64,000 nucleotides of DNA from Sediminicola sp037203765 (GCF_037203765.1 NZ_JBBCAS010000001.1:124001-188000); one strand, 5' to 3'; counted from the stretch's first letter, positions 34,266-44,139 are shown. The notes: generated from the sequence alone by a model not told the origin. Numbers and translations: made by a program.

Positions 34266-35807
34266 CTACATTTTTTTAAGCCAATTTTTCATGTCCACCT
34301 CCTTGGAAATGATTGCATTCAATTCCGAAATGGCAACCCTTTGCTGGTCCATGGTATCCCTATGACGTATGGTAACAGTTCTGTCTTCCAAGGTTTGATG
34401 GTCCACTGTGATGCAAAATGGTGTTCCGGCGGCATCCTGTCTTCTATAGCGACGTCCTACAGCATCCTTTTCGTCATATATCACCTTAAAGTCCCACTTA
34501 AGATCTTCAATGATCTCGTGGGCTATTTCTGGAAGACCATCTTTTTTGACCAATGGCAATACTGCAGCTTTGGTAGGTGCCAGTACCGCCGGTATTTTCA
34601 GTACGGTCCTTGAAGTTCCGTTTTCCAATTCCTCTTCCTGCAATGCATTGGAGAACACGGCCAAGAACATTCTGTCCACGCCAATGGATGTCTCCACCAC
34701 ATATGGCACATAACTCTCGTTCAGTTCCGGGTCAAAATACTGCAGTTTTTTACCGGAAAATTTTTCGTGGCTCCCCAAATCAAAATCGGTCCTGGAATGG
34801 ATTCCTTCCAATTCCTTGAACCCAAAGGGAAATTTAAATTCTATATCCGAAGCGGCATCGGCATAATGAGCCAATTTTTCATGATCGTGGAAACGGTAGT
34901 TGTCCTGTCCCATTCCCAAGGAAAGATGCCATTTAATTCGTGTTTCCTTCCACTGTTCGTACCATTCTTTTTGTGATCCTGGGCGAATGAAAAACTGAAG
35001 TTCCATCTGTTCGAACTCCCGCTGACGGAAAATAAACTGTCTTGCTACAATCTCATTCCTAAAGGCCTTTCCTATCTGCGCAATTCCAAAGGGAATTTTC
35101 ATACGGCCACTTTTCTGAACGTTCAAGAAGTTGACAAAGATCCCTTGTGCTGTTTCCGGACGCAGGTACAGGTCCATGGCACTTTCTGCCGAGGCCCCAA
35201 GTTTGGTGCCGAACATTAGGTTGAACTGCTTTACCTCCGTCCAGTTTTTGGAACCGGACAAGGGGCATACAATCTCCAATTCCTCAATCAGGCTTTTCAC
35301 ATCCTCCAAATCTTCTTTTTCCAAAGATTGGCCCATACGTTTTAAAATGGACGTGGCCTTTTCCTGATATTCCACAACTCGTGGGTTGGTGGCCAAAAAT
35401 TGTTCCTTATCAAAAGCATCACCAAATCTTTTGGCCGCCTTTTCAACTTCTTTGTCAATTTTAGCCTCAATTTTGGCAACATGGTCTTCAATAAGAACAT
35501 CTGCCCTATATCTTTTCTTGGAATCCTTGTTGTCTATGAGGGGATCGTTAAAGGCATCAACGTGGCCGGAAGCCTTCCATGTTGTAGGATGCATCAATAT
35601 TGCGGAGTCTATCCCCACAATATTCTCGTTCATCTGTACCATGGCCTTCCACCAGTACTCCTTTATATTGTTCTTTAACTCTACACCGTTCTGAGCATAG
35701 TCATAAACAGCACTGAGTCCATCGTAAATTTCACTTGATTGAAAAACATACCCATACTCTTTGGCGTGGGATATTACTTTCTTAAAATCGTCTTCTTGCT
35801 TTGCCAT
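34266..35807 (-). CDS. glyS: Glycine-tRNA ligase, single-chain type
   Basis: Charges tRNA-Gly. 513 residues, the alpha2 single-chain class II enzyme of the archaeal/eukaryotic/Bacteroidota type (sometimes called glyQS) rather than the alpha/beta enzyme. Motif 2 is FRNEIVARQFIFRQREFEQMELQFF, motif 3 is GVDRMFLAVF, with a C-terminal anticodon-binding domain (PTKAAVLPLVKKDGL). A -7 box TATTTTTG ends 4 nt before the ATG, suggesting a very short or absent leader. Confidence 0.97.
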   Translation of the reverse strand: MAKQEDDFKKVISHAKEYGYVFQSSEIYDGLSAVYDYAQNGVELKNNIKEYWWKAMVQMNENIVGIDSAILMHPTTWKASGHVDAFNDPLIDNKDSKKRYRADVLIEDHVAKIEAKIDKEVEKAAKRFGDAFDKEQFLATNPRVVEYQEKATSILKRMGQSLEKEDLEDVKSLIEELEIVCPLSGSKNWTEVKQFNLMFGTKLGASAESAMDLYLRPETAQGIFVNFLNVQKSGRMKIPFGIAQIGKAFRNEIVARQFIFRQREFEQMELQFFIRPGSQKEWYEQWKETRIKWHLSLGMGQDNYRFHDHEKLAHYADAASDIEFKFPFGFKELEGIHSRTDFDLGSHEKFSGKKLQYFDPELNESYVPYVVETSIGVDRMFLAVFSNALQEEELENGTSRTVLKIPAVLAPTKAAVLPLVKKDGLPEIAHEIIEDLKWDFKVIYDEKDAVGRRYRRQDAAGTPFCITVDHQTLEDRTVTIRHRDTMDQQRVAISELNAIISKEVDMKNWLKKM

Positions 35808-35811
35808 GGCG

Positions 35812-35819
35812 CAAAAATA
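35812..35819 (-). promoter_or_regulatory. -7 box for glyS
   Basis: The minus strand reads TATTTTTG, then CGCC, then the ATG. Initiation would be at or within a few bases of the start codon. Confidence 0.5.
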
Positions 35820-35844
35820 GAATTTTAGCCTTAAAAGAAGTAAT

Positions 35845-36744
35845 TTATTTCAGCTGAAATTCAGTGGTGGTCAGTAATTTTTCATCCTCAAAAACATTAA
35901 GGGTATAGGTACCTTCATCCAAGGAACCTTCGGGTATGGTGATAAAGTCGCAAACACTGAATTCCTCTCCCATAAAAATTAGCTCCACCCTTTTGCTGTA
36001 GGTGTTCCCATTTACGGAAATGGTATTGGCATTGTCCTCTATAATCTGCATGTTTGGACCCAAAAACTGAAAGTACAGTACCCTTTCCTCCTTTTTTGTA
36101 TTGGGATTGCCCACGATTGTCACGCATCCCCTCAATTTTGCAATGGTTGAGGCCTTCGTGGTCTTTACTGGTTTGCTTCCGGTACGCATTCTAAATCCAC
36201 TTCCTTCCGCATTGGTAAGTTTTAGATAACTCTTTATCCTTAGCTGTTGGTTCAGTTCCTTGTTCTTCCTTCTCAACAAGGCCTCCTGCTCTGCCAAGGT
36301 ACTGCTCTTGCCCCGTAGCTCCTCTATTTTCTTCCTGGTATCGTCATACTTGTCTGTCAACAACATATTGTTGTATTTCAGGAAGTTGTTCTTCAATTTC
36401 AAACTGTCGTGTTTGGCTTCCAGTTTACGCAGTTCCTTTTTGTATTCCTTTAATTTGGCCACTGAAAAATTAAGTCGCCCTACGGAATCCAACAACTGTT
36501 GAACCTTGAACCTTGAATCTTGCAGTTCTATTTCATTCACTTCGTTAAGGGCCGAGAGTCGGTCCACTTCGGTACGCATCAGTGTGAGATCCTTTACCAA
36601 CAAACCTTTTTCCTGTTCCAAAAAATCGATCTGACCTCTAGATTGGGCATAACTAAAGTAAAATGCTATCAATACACCGATGATAACGGCGACCAATGCA
36701 GCTAGGATTATTTTATAGTTAAATTTATTATCTTGAACATCCAT
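35845..36744 (-). CDS. Membrane-anchored coiled-coil protein, unknown function
   Basis: 299 residues. A transmembrane helix at about 11-30 (IILAALVAVIIGVLIAFYF) is followed by a long coiled coil (about 38-170, rich in Leu/Glu/Lys heptads) and a C-terminal beta-rich domain of about 110 residues (RGCVTIVGNPNTKKEERVLYFQFLGPN ... EGTYTLNVFEDEKLL), probably periplasmic. The layout recalls envelope-spanning or division-associated proteins, but I recognise no named family. Divergent from comF with 25 nt between starts. Confidence 0.75.
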   Translation of the reverse strand: MDVQDNKFNYKIILAALVAVIIGVLIAFYFSYAQSRGQIDFLEQEKGLLVKDLTLMRTEVDRLSALNEVNEIELQDSRFKVQQLLDSVGRLNFSVAKLKEYKKELRKLEAKHDSLKLKNNFLKYNNMLLTDKYDDTRKKIEELRGKSSTLAEQEALLRRKNKELNQQLRIKSYLKLTNAEGSGFRMRTGSKPVKTTKASTIAKLRGCVTIVGNPNTKKEERVLYFQFLGPNMQIIEDNANTISVNGNTYSKRVELIFMGEEFSVCDFITIPEGSLDEGTYTLNVFEDEKLLTTTEFQLK

Positions 36745-36769
36745 CGATTAAAGTAGGTTTCATTAAGAT

Positions 36770-37474
36770 TTGCAGTATTCCAAGCTTTCAAATATAGTGA
36801 ATGATATAGTCAACATCCTAGTTCCTAGGGTGTGTTTTGGTTGTATGGCACCTTTAGGTAGAGGTGAACGATTATTATGCACCTTTTGTCGAAATCAAAT
36901 ACCACTCACCGAGTACAATTTTATCGATGAAAACCCAATTGACCGTATTTTTTACGGAATTGTGCCCATAGAAAAGGCAAATTCCCTCTTGTTTTTTACC
37001 CCAAACGGCATCGTTAAAAACATAATCCATCATCTTAAATATAAAAATCAACAAGAGATCGGCGACTTTCTTGGTGACTGGTTCGGCTATATCATTAACG
37101 AGAATAATCCTACTTTTCGTATAGATTACGTCATTCCTGTTCCCTTGCACAAAAAAAAACTCAAAAAAAGGGGCTATAACCAGGTGACCACCTTTGGCCA
37201 AAAACTGGCCCAACATTTAGATGCCACCTTTAAGGACAACCTCCTTGTAAAAACTGCGAACACCAAAACACAGACCAAAAAAAACCGGTTTTACAGATCC
37301 CAAAACAAACAAGCCCTCTACAAGGTGCTGGACCTTAAAATTTTATGCAACAAAAATGTGCTTTTGGTAGACGATGTGATTACCACAGGAGCCACCCTCC
37401 AAGCCTGCTCCATTGCCTTAAAACAAGTTGAAGGAGTTAAAATCTATATTGCCACCATGGCAGTGGTTCCATAA
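36770..37474 (+). CDS. comF: ComF-family phosphoribosyltransferase-like protein
   Basis: 234 residues. An N-terminal zinc knuckle CFGC...CTFC precedes a PRTase fold whose PRPP-binding loop is VLLVDDVITTGATL; YVIPVPLHKKKLKKRGYNQ is the ComF signature. In naturally competent bacteria ComF supports DNA uptake through the inner membrane; many non-competent species keep it. No ATG precedes the zinc motif, so the start is TTG at 36770, or possibly GTG near 36797. No other com genes are in the window. Confidence 0.9.
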   Translation: MQYSKLSNIVNDIVNILVPRVCFGCMAPLGRGERLLCTFCRNQIPLTEYNFIDENPIDRIFYGIVPIEKANSLLFFTPNGIVKNIIHHLKYKNQQEIGDFLGDWFGYIINENNPTFRIDYVIPVPLHKKKLKKRGYNQVTTFGQKLAQHLDATFKDNLLVKTANTKTQTKKNRFYRSQNKQALYKVLDLKILCNKNVLLVDDVITTGATLQACSIALKQVEGVKIYIATMAVVP

Positions 37475-37528
37475 TTTTTAAATGCTACAAATTAGTTGTT
37501 TCTTTGCGTGTATTCTATGGTCCAAGAT

Positions 37529-39142
37529 ATGGTTAAACGGATTTTATGTTCCCTTTTTATTGTGATAATGGTGCTAGCCCTTTCTCAGTGTGCCAAAAGA
37601 GGAACACCTTCAGGAGGTGAAAAAGACAGTACGCCCCCAAAATTGCTCAGGGCAGAACCCGAGAATATGACCACTAACTTTAAGTCGAAAAAAATTCGTC
37701 TTTATTTTGATGAGTACATCAAGTTAAAGGATGTACAAAAACAGCTGATAGTTTCCCCTCCATTAAAATACAACCCTTTGATAACCCCTCAGGGTTCCGC
37801 CAGCAAGTTCATTGAGATCGTCATAAAGGACACCTTAAAGCAAAACACAACGTATACCTTCAATTTCGGACAGAGCATCACGGACAATAACGAGGGCAAT
37901 CCCAACAGTTTCCTAACCTATGTCTTCTCGACAGGGGACTACATTGATTCTTTGACCGTATCCGGAGTGGTGAAGGACGCTTTTAACAAAAAATCTGATG
38001 AATTTGTCAGCGTGATGCTTTATGAGCTGGATAGCACCTATACGGACTCTACCATTTACAAAAGACCTCCAAACTACATTACCAATACTTTGGACAGCAC
38101 TACCTCCTTTAAACTCAATTACCTTAAAGAAGGCAAATATGCCATCTTTGGGGTCAAGGACGAAGGAAACAATAACCTTTTTGACCAAAAGGTGGATAAA
38201 ATTGGTTTTTTGACGGACACCATAACACTACCCACCGATACCACCTATGTGTTATCGCTATTCAAAGAAATTCCTGATTACAAGGCTGCTGTACCAAGCT
38301 ATGCCGCTCAAAATAAAATTATCTTTGGCTATCAGGGCGAAGCAGGGAACATAGCCATAAAGCCATTGACAAGACTGCCAGATACCCTAAAAACCAGAGT
38401 GCTAAAAGAGGCAGAAAAAGACACTTTGAATTATTGGTTTACTCCGTTTCAAACAGATTCTATTGTTTTTGAGGTGACCAATGAAAAATGGAAGGTGAAG
38501 GATACCTTTACGGTCAAAAGTAGAAAAATTGCCAAAGACACCTTGGCACTAACCCCAAACCAGAAAGGAAACCTAGCTTTTGAGGAACCATTTTTTATTG
38601 GCGCCAATACACCAATCGTTCAAATAGATTCTTCAAAGATTTCTTTAATGAACAAAGACTCCATCCCTGTTAAATTTATGGCAGATTTGGATAGCGTACT
38701 CAATAGGGTGAACGTGAATTTTGAACTGCAGCCCAATGAAAAGTACACCATGGATCTATTGCCAGGTGCCATATTGGATTTTTTTGGTACCGAAAATGAT
38801 ACCCTAAACTATAAACTTTCAACCAATAGTTATGCCGATTATGGCAATCTTGGATTAAGCCTGGTAGGCAATCCCTCCTATCCGTTGATTGTACAGTTAA
38901 CCGATGAAGCGGGAAAAACGAAAAGGGAAATTTATGCCACGGAGCCAAGAGATTTCCAATTCAATCATCTCAAACCTGCAAAGTATTTGATTCGCGTGGT
39001 CTATGATACCAATGGCAATGGACAATGGGATACTGGAAATTACTTACAAAAATTACGACCCGAAAAAGTCATCTACTACCCTACCATCCTTGAGGTAAGG
39101 GCCAATTGGGAATTGGCGGAGACTTTTAATCTTCTAGAATAA
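37529..39142 (+). CDS. Ig-like (Big_5) domain lipoprotein
   Basis: About 537 residues; I prefer the ATG at 37529 (MVKRILCSLFIVIMVLALSQC), which gives a lipoprotein signal, over the upstream TTG. The first domain (about 25-125: STPPKLLRAEPENMTTNFKSKKIRLYFDEYIKL) is a bacterial Ig-like Big_5 domain. The remainder is beta-rich, with a C-terminal carboxypeptidase-regulatory-like strand set (YLIRVVYDTNGNGQWDTGNYL). Envelope protein of unknown function, common in Flavobacteriaceae. Its last 17 nt overlap the convergent omega-amidase gene. Confidence 0.85.
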   Translation: MVKRILCSLFIVIMVLALSQCAKRGTPSGGEKDSTPPKLLRAEPENMTTNFKSKKIRLYFDEYIKLKDVQKQLIVSPPLKYNPLITPQGSASKFIEIVIKDTLKQNTTYTFNFGQSITDNNEGNPNSFLTYVFSTGDYIDSLTVSGVVKDAFNKKSDEFVSVMLYELDSTYTDSTIYKRPPNYITNTLDSTTSFKLNYLKEGKYAIFGVKDEGNNNLFDQKVDKIGFLTDTITLPTDTTYVLSLFKEIPDYKAAVPSYAAQNKIIFGYQGEAGNIAIKPLTRLPDTLKTRVLKEAEKDTLNYWFTPFQTDSIVFEVTNEKWKVKDTFTVKSRKIAKDTLALTPNQKGNLAFEEPFFIGANTPIVQIDSSKISLMNKDSIPVKFMADLDSVLNRVNVNFELQPNEKYTMDLLPGAILDFFGTENDTLNYKLSTNSYADYGNLGLSLVGNPSYPLIVQLTDEAGKTKREIYATEPRDFQFNHLKPAKYLIRVVYDTNGNGQWDTGNYLQKLRPEKVIYYPTILEVRANWELAETFNLLE

Positions 39143-39911
39143 AACGGTCCCTATCCTGCAAAAATTTCAACTTGCCCCGAGTATCATCAAGATGATCTTT
39201 GTGCAGGGTGGCATAAATAATGGTATCGTCTTTTGAAAAAGCCAACCTTTTTCCCAGGGAATCGTATACGGCAGAATGTCCCGGATATTCATACCCCCCA
39301 GCGTCAGTTCCGATCCTGTTGACCCCAATACAATAAGCCATATTCTCTATGGCCCGTGCCGCCAAAAGGGTATCCCAGGCATAAATTCTGGTTTTGGGCC
39401 AATTGGCCACATAGAGCAACACATCATAATCCACCGTATTTCTTGCCCAAACAGGAAACCGTAGGTCATAGCAGATCAAAGGACATATCTTGAATCCCTT
39501 ATATTCCAAGACCAGTCTTTCAGTACCAGCTTGATAGACCTCTGACTCACCTGCCAAGGTAAAGGTATGCCGTTTATCATATGAATGATAATTTCCATTG
39601 GGCTCTACAAAGAACAACCGGTTAAAATAGGCCTCCCCCTCATAAAAAGGAATGCTTCCCACAATGGCTGTTTCTTCTTGTTGGGCAATCTGCAGCATCC
39701 ACTCCAAGGATTTTTGACCCTCGGTCCGGTCCAGATGATCCGGGGTCATGGTAAACCCGGAATGGAACATTTCAGGAAGCACTATAAGGTCTACCTTTTT
39801 TGTCAATTCCTTTATTTTTTCACCGAAAGCACTTCTATTGGCCTGGGGATTTTCCCAAACCAAGAAGCTCTGTATCAACGCTACCTTCAATTCTTCCTTC
39901 ATACCATTCAT
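39126..39911 (-). CDS. Nitrilase-superfamily omega-amidase (YafV/NIT2 type)
   Basis: 261 residues with the Glu-Lys-Cys triad: E47 (VLPEMFHSGF), K113 (YDKRHTF) and C147 (PLICYDLRFPVW). This subgroup removes ammonia from alpha-ketoglutaramate and related omega-amides produced by glutamine transaminases. The short neighbouring segment GESEVYQAGTERLVLEYKG is typical of YafV-like enzymes. A -7 box TATTTTTG (39921-39928) lies 9 nt upstream of the ATG. Confidence 0.9.
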   Translation of the reverse strand: MNGMKEELKVALIQSFLVWENPQANRSAFGEKIKELTKKVDLIVLPEMFHSGFTMTPDHLDRTEGQKSLEWMLQIAQQEETAIVGSIPFYEGEAYFNRLFFVEPNGNYHSYDKRHTFTLAGESEVYQAGTERLVLEYKGFKICPLICYDLRFPVWARNTVDYDVLLYVANWPKTRIYAWDTLLAARAIENMAYCIGVNRIGTDAGGYEYPGHSAVYDSLGKRLAFSKDDTIIYATLHKDHLDDTRGKLKFLQDRDRFILED

Positions 39912-39996
39912 TTTCTATTTCAAAAATAGGATTAAAAAAATACGTGTCAATTATTAAGTTCACTGCGACACCTAATAGCGGTACTTCTTGTCCATA

Positions 39997-40470
39997 TTAT
40001 TGCAACAAGGCCATCAGCTCTGTATTTCCCTGCATCTTGGCATGGTCGTAGGCCGTGTGGCCCCTGGCATCCTTTACGTCCAAATCTGCCCCGTGGTCCA
40101 AGAGCATTTTGGCAATCTCCACTTTGTTGAACATGGCCGTATAGATTAAGGCAGTGGCTCCCATGCTATTGATAATATTCACATTGGCACCTTTGTCCAT
40201 GAGATTTTTTGCCAAGGCCGTAAACCCCTTAAAACAAACACCCATCAAGGCCGAGTTTCCAGTACCATCTATTCCATCTATGTCGGCCCCCTTATCCAAC
40301 AATAATTGGGCAACATCACCATGTTCGTAGTAGGTGGCCAATATTAATGGGGTAGACCCCCTTTGATCCTTCATATGTATGAGTGAAGGATCCTCAGTAA
40401 CCAAATTATTAATTTCATCCACGTTGCCGTTTCGGATGGCCATAAATAACCGCTCTACAATTTCTTTCAT
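39997..40470 (-). CDS. Ankyrin-repeat protein
   Basis: 157 residues with about four ankyrin repeats (RGSTPLILATYYEHGDVAQLLLDKGADIDG; GNSALMGVCFKGFTALAKNLMDKGANVN; GATALIYTAMFNKVEIAKMLLDHGADLD; RGHTAYDHAKMQG). No signal peptide, so cytosolic; likely a protein-binding module. Small ankyrin proteins beside catalases occur in bacteria, but no such neighbour is here. TAACTTTTG ends 4 nt before the ATG and may be a -7 box with a 3-nt spacer. Confidence 0.88.
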   Translation of the reverse strand: MKEIVERLFMAIRNGNVDEINNLVTEDPSLIHMKDQRGSTPLILATYYEHGDVAQLLLDKGADIDGIDGTGNSALMGVCFKGFTALAKNLMDKGANVNIINSMGATALIYTAMFNKVEIAKMLLDHGADLDVKDARGHTAYDHAKMQGNTELMALLQ

Positions 40471-40509
40471 ATTTCAAAAGTTAAACACTACCCTATTTAT
40501 TGAGGCACC

Positions 40510-40560
40510 TTGGTGTTGACAATTTTCACCAACACTTCGATCTCAGGTATTGTATCTGAG
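40510..40560. promoter_or_regulatory. Two dyads between ankyrin gene and sensor kinase
   Basis: In the 288-nt intergenic region, TTGGTG/CACCAA (40510-40515, 40527-40532) and an imperfect palindrome CTCAG...CTGAG (40542-40560) lie 40-90 nt upstream of the ankyrin gene. The rest of the gap is AT-rich with no supported gene. Confidence 0.3.
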
Positions 40561-40758
40561 GTTCCAAATTACAAAAGCACGCTTAAAGTAATATTCTCAA
40601 AACCATAATAAAATTGTATTCTTCCATAACATTCCTCAATAATTACCAATTAGTAGATTTTATTCTCATAAAATTCCATATTGTAGTTAAAATTCAAAAT
40701 TTTAGTTCTACTTTTAGTATTAAGTTATTAGTTTTTAATTGTTTAACATACTTGAGGT

Positions 40759-42981
40759 TTGAAAACGGAAATTATTAAATCACTGATCGAATTTTCCCCC
40801 AATGCGACAGCTATACTGGATAACGATTTGCGATTTATCCGCTGTTCAAAGGTGTTGAGAAATGAATATGGCCTGCGGGAGGAGCACATCTTGGGTAAAA
40901 AATTTTTGGAAGTTTTTCCCTTTGTGCCAGATAATATTCTAAACACTTTTGAACTTAGCCTTTATGGGGATATAAGCACAAATTTGGGCCATGAATATAT
41001 GGACCATACGGGCCAACTCAAAAAACTCCTTTGGAAAGCCAATCCATGGAAGGACAGTCAAGGTGCCAACGGCGGCATTATCATAAGTGTTGAAGAAATA
41101 TCGCGCACATACCCCAAAAAAGCGATTGCCATAAATTCAGAAGATAATAGCCTTTTGGGGGGCTGGGAAATCATTACAGCCACGTGTAAGATCTATTGGA
41201 CTTCCGTAACCAAAACCATTTTGGAAGTACCTTTTAACTTTGAACCCACTCTGGACAATACCCTTTTGTTCTACAAGGAAGGAACCAACAGGGAAAGGAT
41301 CTCTTCCGCTATCATGGATGCCCTGAACGAGGGGCTATCATGGAGCGAAGATTTTCAGGTCACTACGGCAAACGGAAGGGACATTTGGATCAGAACAACA
41401 GGAAAGGCCGAAATGTTGGAGGGCAAATGCGTTCGGATATTTGGCACCATAAAAGACATTACCCAGCGCAAAACGGACGAAATTCGTTATCTGGAAACCA
41501 TACAGCGTCTTGAAATAGCCAATGATGCCGCGGAAATAGGCATCTGGGATTACGATATAGCCTCGGATACCGCAATTTGGGACAGTAATATGTACAGGCT
41601 CTTCGGTATCAAAGAGGAGGATTTTTCATCTACTTATCAAGCTTACGAGAGCATTATTCATCCTGATGACAGGGATCACGTAGACCAACATTTGGCAATG
41701 GCCATAGCTGGTGAAAGAGCCTTTGATACATCTTTCAGAATTCTTTGGCCCAATGGCAATATCAGGCACATTAGGGCTATTGGCAAGGTATTAAAAAGTG
41801 AAGATGGCAAACCGGTCAGGGTGGTGGGAACCAATTGGGACTTTACAGAACTTAGAAATACCAAGTTAAAATTAACCAGTAGTGAGGAATCGTTCCAAGG
41901 AGCATTCGAAAATTCTGCCATGGGAATTGCCATAGTCGCGGTTGACGGAAAATGGATAGATGTAAACGACAGTATTTGCCAAGGATTCGGATATTCCAAA
42001 AAGGAATTTTTACAAATGACCTTTCAAGATATCACCCATCCCCAAGACCTGGAAAAGGATTTAAATCTATTAAATGAGGTAGTAGCCGGAAAACGGGAGG
42101 GTTACCAAATGGAAAAACGGTATTTCCATAAAAATGGAAGTATCATATATGCCGTACTGACGGTATCCGCCATAAAAAATATTGATGGGAAACTTTCACA
42201 TTTTATATCCCAGATAATGGACATCACATCACGTATAGAGGCGGAAAAAGAAGCAAAGCTGCTCTATGAGATTACCAAAAACCAAAATGATAGCCTGCTC
42301 AATTTTGCCCATATTGTTTCCCACAACCTAAGGTCACACGCAGCCAACCTCTCTATGTTGATCGACTTTTTGAGCCAAGAAGAAAATGAAGAAGAGAAAA
42401 AACAGATAGTGAGACTATTGGCAAATTCTGCCGGAAGCTTAAATGAAACCATCCTGCATTTAAGTGATGTTGTACAGACCAAAACCCAAAGCTCCAATGA
42501 TCTTAAGGACATCAATATCCATGAAAGAATTAAAAGTGTGGAAAAAACACTATCGGCCGTTATCTTGGAGAAAAAGGTGAGCTGCAGTATAGATATCCCC
42601 AAAGACCTCCAAGTAAGGGCTTTGCCGGCTTATCTGGATAGTATTCTTTTAAACCTGTTCACCAATGCCATTAGATATAGTTCTCCAAACCGATTGCCCA
42701 AAATCACCATTACATCTGAATTGAAAGAAGACCATTTCACACTTGTATTTCAGGACAATGGTCTTGGTATCGATTTAAAGAAGCACGGCAAGAAAATTTT
42801 TGGCATGTACAAAACATTCCATAAACATAAGGACGCAAAGGGTATTGGACTTTTTATCACCAAAAATCAGGTAGAGGCCATGAACGGGAAGATAAGTGTG
42901 GCGAGCCTAGTGGACCAAGGAACTACATTTAGGGTAACCCTAATGGTATCCCAAAAAAAGAAAAACCTCGTAAAGGCATAA
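40759..42981 (+). CDS. Multi-PAS cytosolic sensor histidine kinase
   Basis: 740 residues, no membrane segment. Four PAS-type domains run from about 5-115, 120-235, 245-365 and 370-490, three of them followed by PAC motifs (FGTIKDITQRK, VVGTNWDFTELR, ISQIMDITSRIEAEKEAK). The kinase core follows: dimerisation helix with phosphoacceptor His in NFAHIVSHNLRSHAANL, N box LLNLFTNAIRYS, G boxes DNGLGID and GIGLFITKNQVEAMNG. Start is TTG at 40759. The response regulator gene follows 4 nt after its stop, making a cognate pair. The soluble PAS array implies an intracellular signal, perhaps redox, light or oxygen; no cofactor can be assigned. Confidence 0.92.
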   Translation: MKTEIIKSLIEFSPNATAILDNDLRFIRCSKVLRNEYGLREEHILGKKFLEVFPFVPDNILNTFELSLYGDISTNLGHEYMDHTGQLKKLLWKANPWKDSQGANGGIIISVEEISRTYPKKAIAINSEDNSLLGGWEIITATCKIYWTSVTKTILEVPFNFEPTLDNTLLFYKEGTNRERISSAIMDALNEGLSWSEDFQVTTANGRDIWIRTTGKAEMLEGKCVRIFGTIKDITQRKTDEIRYLETIQRLEIANDAAEIGIWDYDIASDTAIWDSNMYRLFGIKEEDFSSTYQAYESIIHPDDRDHVDQHLAMAIAGERAFDTSFRILWPNGNIRHIRAIGKVLKSEDGKPVRVVGTNWDFTELRNTKLKLTSSEESFQGAFENSAMGIAIVAVDGKWIDVNDSICQGFGYSKKEFLQMTFQDITHPQDLEKDLNLLNEVVAGKREGYQMEKRYFHKNGSIIYAVLTVSAIKNIDGKLSHFISQIMDITSRIEAEKEAKLLYEITKNQNDSLLNFAHIVSHNLRSHAANLSMLIDFLSQEENEEEKKQIVRLLANSAGSLNETILHLSDVVQTKTQSSNDLKDINIHERIKSVEKTLSAVILEKKVSCSIDIPKDLQVRALPAYLDSILLNLFTNAIRYSSPNRLPKITITSELKEDHFTLVFQDNGLGIDLKKHGKKIFGMYKTFHKHKDAKGIGLFITKNQVEAMNGKISVASLVDQGTTFRVTLMVSQKKKNLVKA

Positions 42982-42985
42982 AACT

Positions 42986-43387
42986 ATGGGCAAGTTAAAT
43001 AGCAGTTGTATCATTGATGACGATCCCATATTCGTTTATGGCACTAAGAAAATCATGAAAAAAATCGATTTTTCTGATGAAGTCCTTGTGTTCAACAATG
43101 GACAGGAAGCCTTGGACGGATTGGTAAAATTGGCAGCACAAAACAAAACCTTGCCAAGCGTTATTTTTCTCGACATCAATATGCCCATCATGGATGGATG
43201 GGAATTTTTGGAGGATTTCGTAAAGATCCCCAACAATAATAGGGAGAACGTCACCATCTATATTATCAGTTCTTCAATTGATCCCATGGACATACAGAAA
43301 GCCCAGTTGTATAGCCTGGTGAACAATTATATCCTGAAACCCATTAGGATTACCGATTTGGAAAAGGTGCTCAACGATATCAATTAG
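42986..43387 (+). CDS. Single-domain response regulator
   Basis: 133 residues, CheY-like receiver only. Acidic pocket DDD at 11-13, phosphoacceptor D63 (FLDINMPIMDGWEF), switch Ser in YIISSS (95-97) and conserved K118 (YILKPI). No DNA-binding or enzymatic output domain, so it acts by protein contact or as a phosphotransfer intermediate. Placed 4 nt after the PAS kinase, its probable phosphodonor. Confidence 0.95.
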   Translation: MGKLNSSCIIDDDPIFVYGTKKIMKKIDFSDEVLVFNNGQEALDGLVKLAAQNKTLPSVIFLDINMPIMDGWEFLEDFVKIPNNNRENVTIYIISSSIDPMDIQKAQLYSLVNNYILKPIRITDLEKVLNDIN

Positions 43388-43476
43388 ACACCAACAACAA
43401 ATCATTTATCTCGTTGAAATTATCCCCAAAATAATTGTAATTTAAGGACAATGTTTAACCTTAATATTGCAACAAT

Positions 43477-44082
43477 ATGAAATATATCTTATTTACCGTA
43501 TTACTCTTCGCCCCTTTCAATTTTATGGCCCCTTCCAATGGGATCACGGAGGAAGAACGTGCATTTGCAGTTTCCGAGCTTACAAGGACCAAAAATATGG
43601 TCCAAAAGACTATTGAAAATCTCAGTATGGAGCAACTAAATTTTAAATCGACGCCAGAGACCTGGTCCATTGCCGAATGTGTGGAACATTTGGCCATTTC
43701 AGAAAACAGTTTCTCCGAAATGCTTCAAGGCGCCCTCCAAACTCCGGCCGATGCCTCGAAACGAGATCAAGTAAAGTTATCCGATGAGGCTCTTTTGGAA
43801 ATTATAACGGACCGCTCCAATAAGGTAAAAACACCTGAACCCTTTGAACCCAGCGGAAAATTTGGTTCACATGAAGAAACGCTACAGGCATTCCATTCGA
43901 AAAGGGCAGAGCATATTACCTATGTTGAAAATACTGATGACGATTTGAGAAATCATTATGGCCAATTACCTTTTGGCACCATAGACGGCCTTCAGATCTT
44001 ATTATTTATGTCCGGCCATACGGAACGCCATGTCAAACAAATGCAAGAGGTTATGGCCAGTAGTGGCTTTCCCATGGAATAA
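43477..44082 (+). CDS. Exported DinB-family protein
   Basis: 201 residues: an N-terminal hydrophobic stretch (MKYILFTVLLFAPFNFMA) that looks like a signal peptide, then a DinB four-helix bundle. Candidate metal-binding histidines lie in WSIAECVEHLAISE and SGHTERHVKQM. The fold houses metal-dependent thiol transferases (BacA/YfiT-like) and proteins of unknown role. An exported member is less usual. The hairpin at 44101-44129 lies just after its stop. Confidence 0.85.
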   Translation: MKYILFTVLLFAPFNFMAPSNGITEEERAFAVSELTRTKNMVQKTIENLSMEQLNFKSTPETWSIAECVEHLAISENSFSEMLQGALQTPADASKRDQVKLSDEALLEIITDRSNKVKTPEPFEPSGKFGSHEETLQAFHSKRAEHITYVENTDDDLRNHYGQLPFGTIDGLQILLFMSGHTERHVKQMQEVMASSGFPME

Positions 44083-44100
44083 ATACAACCTGAAATCCTA

Positions 44101-44129
44101 ACGCCATCTTTAACCTTTGAAGATGGCGT
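44101..44129. terminator. Hairpin between convergent DinB and lamin-tail genes
   Basis: Perfect 10-bp stem ACGCCATCTT/AAGATGGCGT with a 9-nt loop, without a long T run on either side. A shared transcript-end hairpin is likely. Confidence 0.65.
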
Positions 44130-44139
44130 ATTGTAGTTG

